Source: Malurus cyaneus samueli
Taxonomy: Eukaryota; Chordata; Aves; Passeriformes; Maluridae
DNA length: 64,000 nt
Direction of reading: 5' to 3'
NCBI GenBank assembly: GCA_009741485.1
Contig: CM019237.1
Location: 50,468,050-50,532,049, forward strand
Shown here: piece by piece, positions 61,394 to 64,000 of the stretch
Layout: each line of letters opens with the position of its first letter
How positions within the stretch are numbered: position 1 is the first letter of the stretch
Program-made: the position numbers and the translations under genes
The notes under the pieces: model-generated
The model's input: the letters and a program-made list of their open reading frames with translations, nothing else
The model's database searches: none
Told to the model about the DNA's origin: nothing

Positions 61394-64000
61394 AAACTTC
61401 AGACACGCCAAGATGGAGCCATAGAACAGTAACATCAGGCAAACCTAGATTTCTGCAGATTTCCACGTAGCTTAAATGGGGGAGAAGTAAAAACCAAATG
61501 ATCACAGAGCAGTGGAACTGACACACCCCTCTTTTTAGGGATGTGAGTCATGACTGATTGTGAGATCAGGGACACTCATCTCCCTCCATGCAGTGCTCTC
61601 CTGTGCCTTTCCTGTCCTTTCTCTGGCCAAATCCCTCCCCTGTGGGCTCTCCAGTAAGTAGCATGGTCAGGTTGAGCTCATTTGCCAGTTTGCCCACGGC
61701 AAAGGCATTCCTGTACTCACTGGCGACCCATTTGGATACAACCTGCAGGCATTAATAATCAGCAAGACTTTTCTTTCTGGGGCATTTTTACCCAAACTAG
61801 GGGTTAAAAATATTCCTGGGAAGGAAGAGGAAGGGAGGAGCCAAACAGACAGTGAGATCACTCACTCGACTTCCATAGGAAACCAGGCTAAAAACAGCTT
61901 CCCCAAAAGCTGCTCCTTCTCTTGAGTCAGGGCCACCTAAAAATTCTGTTCAGCCATGAAATTACAGAAACGTATCAAGTGTAAACAGTAAAGCAGAGGT
62001 CTGAGGTAGAAATTCACAGTTAAACAATGTACAGCACTTGACTAAATTGACTAAAAACACTGATGAATTTGACCAGAATTTAACCCTACCTCACCCGGCA
62101 GCATCCACAAGGCAGGCGGTCACAGCACACTGCTAAAGCAGGGCAGCAGCAAAGCTGTCTGCACGCTGAGCAGGGTTTGAATACTGCCACAGTGACCATC
62201 CCCAGCCTACCACAAACCTCACTCACCCTCCTGGCAGGAGCTCACATTGGCCACCCTGACCCTAATGAACTCTCCTCTGCCACTAGAGCCTCACCAGAAC
62301 TACACTGCATCATGCTATGAAGTAATTAGCACCCCCCCAAAAAAAAAAATAAAATTTAGATGCTCATGAGTTGGCAGCCACACATATGACACAGCTGCTA
62401 CCTGCGATTAAAGAAATGAAAACCATGTCAGAGACAAATTAAAACTTTTTCAGTCTAATTACAAGGAGCTTTGAGCTGCATGGCTCAGAAGTTGTGCACA
62501 AAAAGGAAAAGGATTGATATAAGCGGATTTTAGCTCTCACACAGACCCTGTCAAAGGTCACCATGTGAACATAGCTGGGACAGTGACACTGCAATACAAA
62601 GGCAGTGAGAGCAAGCAAAACATATAAAGAGCCCTTCGGCTGGAGCTTTTGGTGCTGACGGGAGGCAGAGGAGGCAAGGATGATTTCAGGCTGTGGCATT
62701 CCCATGCAGTGGAGAGGGCAGGATTTACTTTGGGAAGATCGTTCTGACCTCTGCTGGTCCCCTCAGGTAAAACCAGCAGAAACCTGGAGGGAGGCCGGCA
62801 ATTCCCGAGGGCTGAGCACATGGGGAAGCGCTGGCCACGTGGCTCCTATAGGGTCTAGCAACCCATTCAAGGAATACCACTCAGATGAGCTTCCAGTTTA
62901 CTTCTGCTCCATACTCATATTAAAAAAAATGTCCTTCCGAGCCCTGAAATTTGCTCCCGAGGCTGCCCAGGTCCTACCACAAGTCATTTTCCAGCCTCTC
63001 TCCCCCTGGTGCAGATCCCCCAGATCATCACTCTTATTCCTGGCCTCCTCCCCTTGCACAGCCACGGCTGGGACATCCTCCACTGGAGAGCTGCTCCTCA
63101 AAGGGAAAGAAAGCCATTTCCCTTCACAACAAAGGGGCTCAGCCGCCTGAAGCACCAGGGAATGTCACACCCACCAGGCTGAAACAATCCCATTCCCGGC
63201 TGGAAGAGATGCTCACACAAGACGCTGTGCCTCACACTGCAGTTTCCTCCCCATGGCACTGACAGCAGCGTGGCCGTGAGGCTTTGGTGTGGTTCCCCAC
63301 TAAGTACCAGGCACAGTAACCAAGAGGCCCTTCCCTTGCCAAGAGAAGCCGTGGCCACACAAGAAGGTAAAACCACAGGCAAACGCAGCAAAACCCGCGG
63401 GTGGCCCCTGCTCAAAGTGGTCACCTCAAGAACATGGCCCGGCAATGCTGAAATGCCCAGGATGGGAAGCTGCCAACCTGTCTGAGCTTAGAAACAGCCT
63501 TTGACGTGCACTTTTTGGGAGCATGTGCTCGGCAGCCCTGCTGGAGATTATTTTTTTCCACCATCGTCCTTCAGAAGCGAATGAGATAATCTCAGGAAGG
63601 CACAACTGCTTCTGCTGCTTCTCAGTAGAAGCACGTCAGGGAAATTTGATTAAAAATAGATAATAAAGGAAATACCAGTAAGCCACAGCAAAAGAGCCAG
63701 CACACGGAAAGGGAAATTATTTCCTTGAATCACCATGTTTCAAGGCTTAATATTGTATTTTTCAATATTAAAAAGCTGCCTTCTAAATGGTGCTGGCAAT
63801 TCATAGACTCAATTCGGGCAAAACGTGCTCCACAGCCAGCTGAAAGGAGGTTGAAACTTGAACTATATCCCTACCCTACACACATCGGACACTAGAACAA
63901 AACCCATGTCAGTTTTAACCAGCCATAAAGTCACACCTGCATTAAGCCATAAGGTGAGGGGACACAGATTTCCTGCTGTCAGATGCCAGGAGTCTGGGGG
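61394..64000 (-). other. Right end of window, presumed PARVB intron 1
   Basis: A short A run lies near 62339-62349, and there is moderate GC at 62.7-63.5 kb with chance open frames (for example 62680-63150 plus). I looked here for PARVB exon 1 (a GC-rich exon coding a basic KKDESFLGKLGG-type stretch) and did not find it. No CpG island is evident. Confidence 0.55.

Noticed and set aside
62680..63150. Plus-strand frame of 156 codons
   Set aside because: Moderately GC-rich region with overlapping open frames on both strands and no domain or promoter evidence.
43466..64000. Search for PARVB exon 1
   Set aside because: No minus-strand sequence coding the basic N-terminal KKDESFLGKLGG-type stretch was found, and no CpG island; exon 1 is taken to lie beyond the right edge.
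1..64000. CRISPR arrays, operons, tRNA or rRNA genes
   Set aside because: No regularly spaced repeats, tRNA-like cloverleaf or rRNA sequence was recognised by eye; a tRNA scan would be needed to exclude tRNA genes fully.

Overview
The window looks like nuclear DNA from a bird, probably a passerine. It holds many small exons with GT/AG borders in AT-rich introns. The only recognisable interspersed repeats are CR1 non-LTR retrotransposons, including copies of a type I associate with songbirds. The exons encode two paralogous parvins with close similarity to the vertebrate proteins. The species call is inference from repeats and protein similarity.

Layout: both genes lie on the minus strand and read right to left. 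At the left edge (1-8533) are the first seven coding exons of PARVG (gamma-parvin): the N-terminus, all of CH1, and the linker including a 23-bp microexon. The CH2 exons lie beyond the left edge. An intergenic or PARVG-upstream stretch (about 8.5-17.2 kb) follows and holds two old CR1 fragments. PARVB (beta-parvin) occupies 17.2-43.5 kb with coding exons 2-13, the stop codon and a poly(A) signal very close to the stop. I rebuilt all 12 exons by hand. Their phases agree throughout and they total 983 nt, or 327 residues once exon 1 gives the first base. That fits the 364-residue human protein if exon 1 encodes 37 residues. Exon 1 was not found, so 43.5-64 kb is read as PARVB intron 1. The order PARVB then PARVG in the same direction matches the mammalian SAMM50-PARVB-PARVG order.

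Parvins are the P of the ILK-PINCH-parvin complex, which links integrin tails to actin at focal adhesions. PARVB is broadly expressed with muscle enrichment; PARVG is mainly haematopoietic. The two genes here keep exons of identical length (103, 141 and 116 bp) across CH1. Each also has a tiny exon (20 and 23 bp) at the same place in the CH1-CH2 linker, as expected from tandem duplication.

The most unusual item is on the plus strand inside PARVB intron 1. A 50-codon ORF (50167-50319) begins with a textbook signal peptide and has a Lys-Arg pair before a short C-terminal segment. A TATA-like box lies 68 bp upstream of its ATG. I recognise no family for it, and it may be an undescribed small secreted peptide gene. 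Other notable items are an internally deleted 2-kb CR1 element, a weak splice donor in PARVG, short tandem duplications and a GC-rich block with long overlapping open frames.
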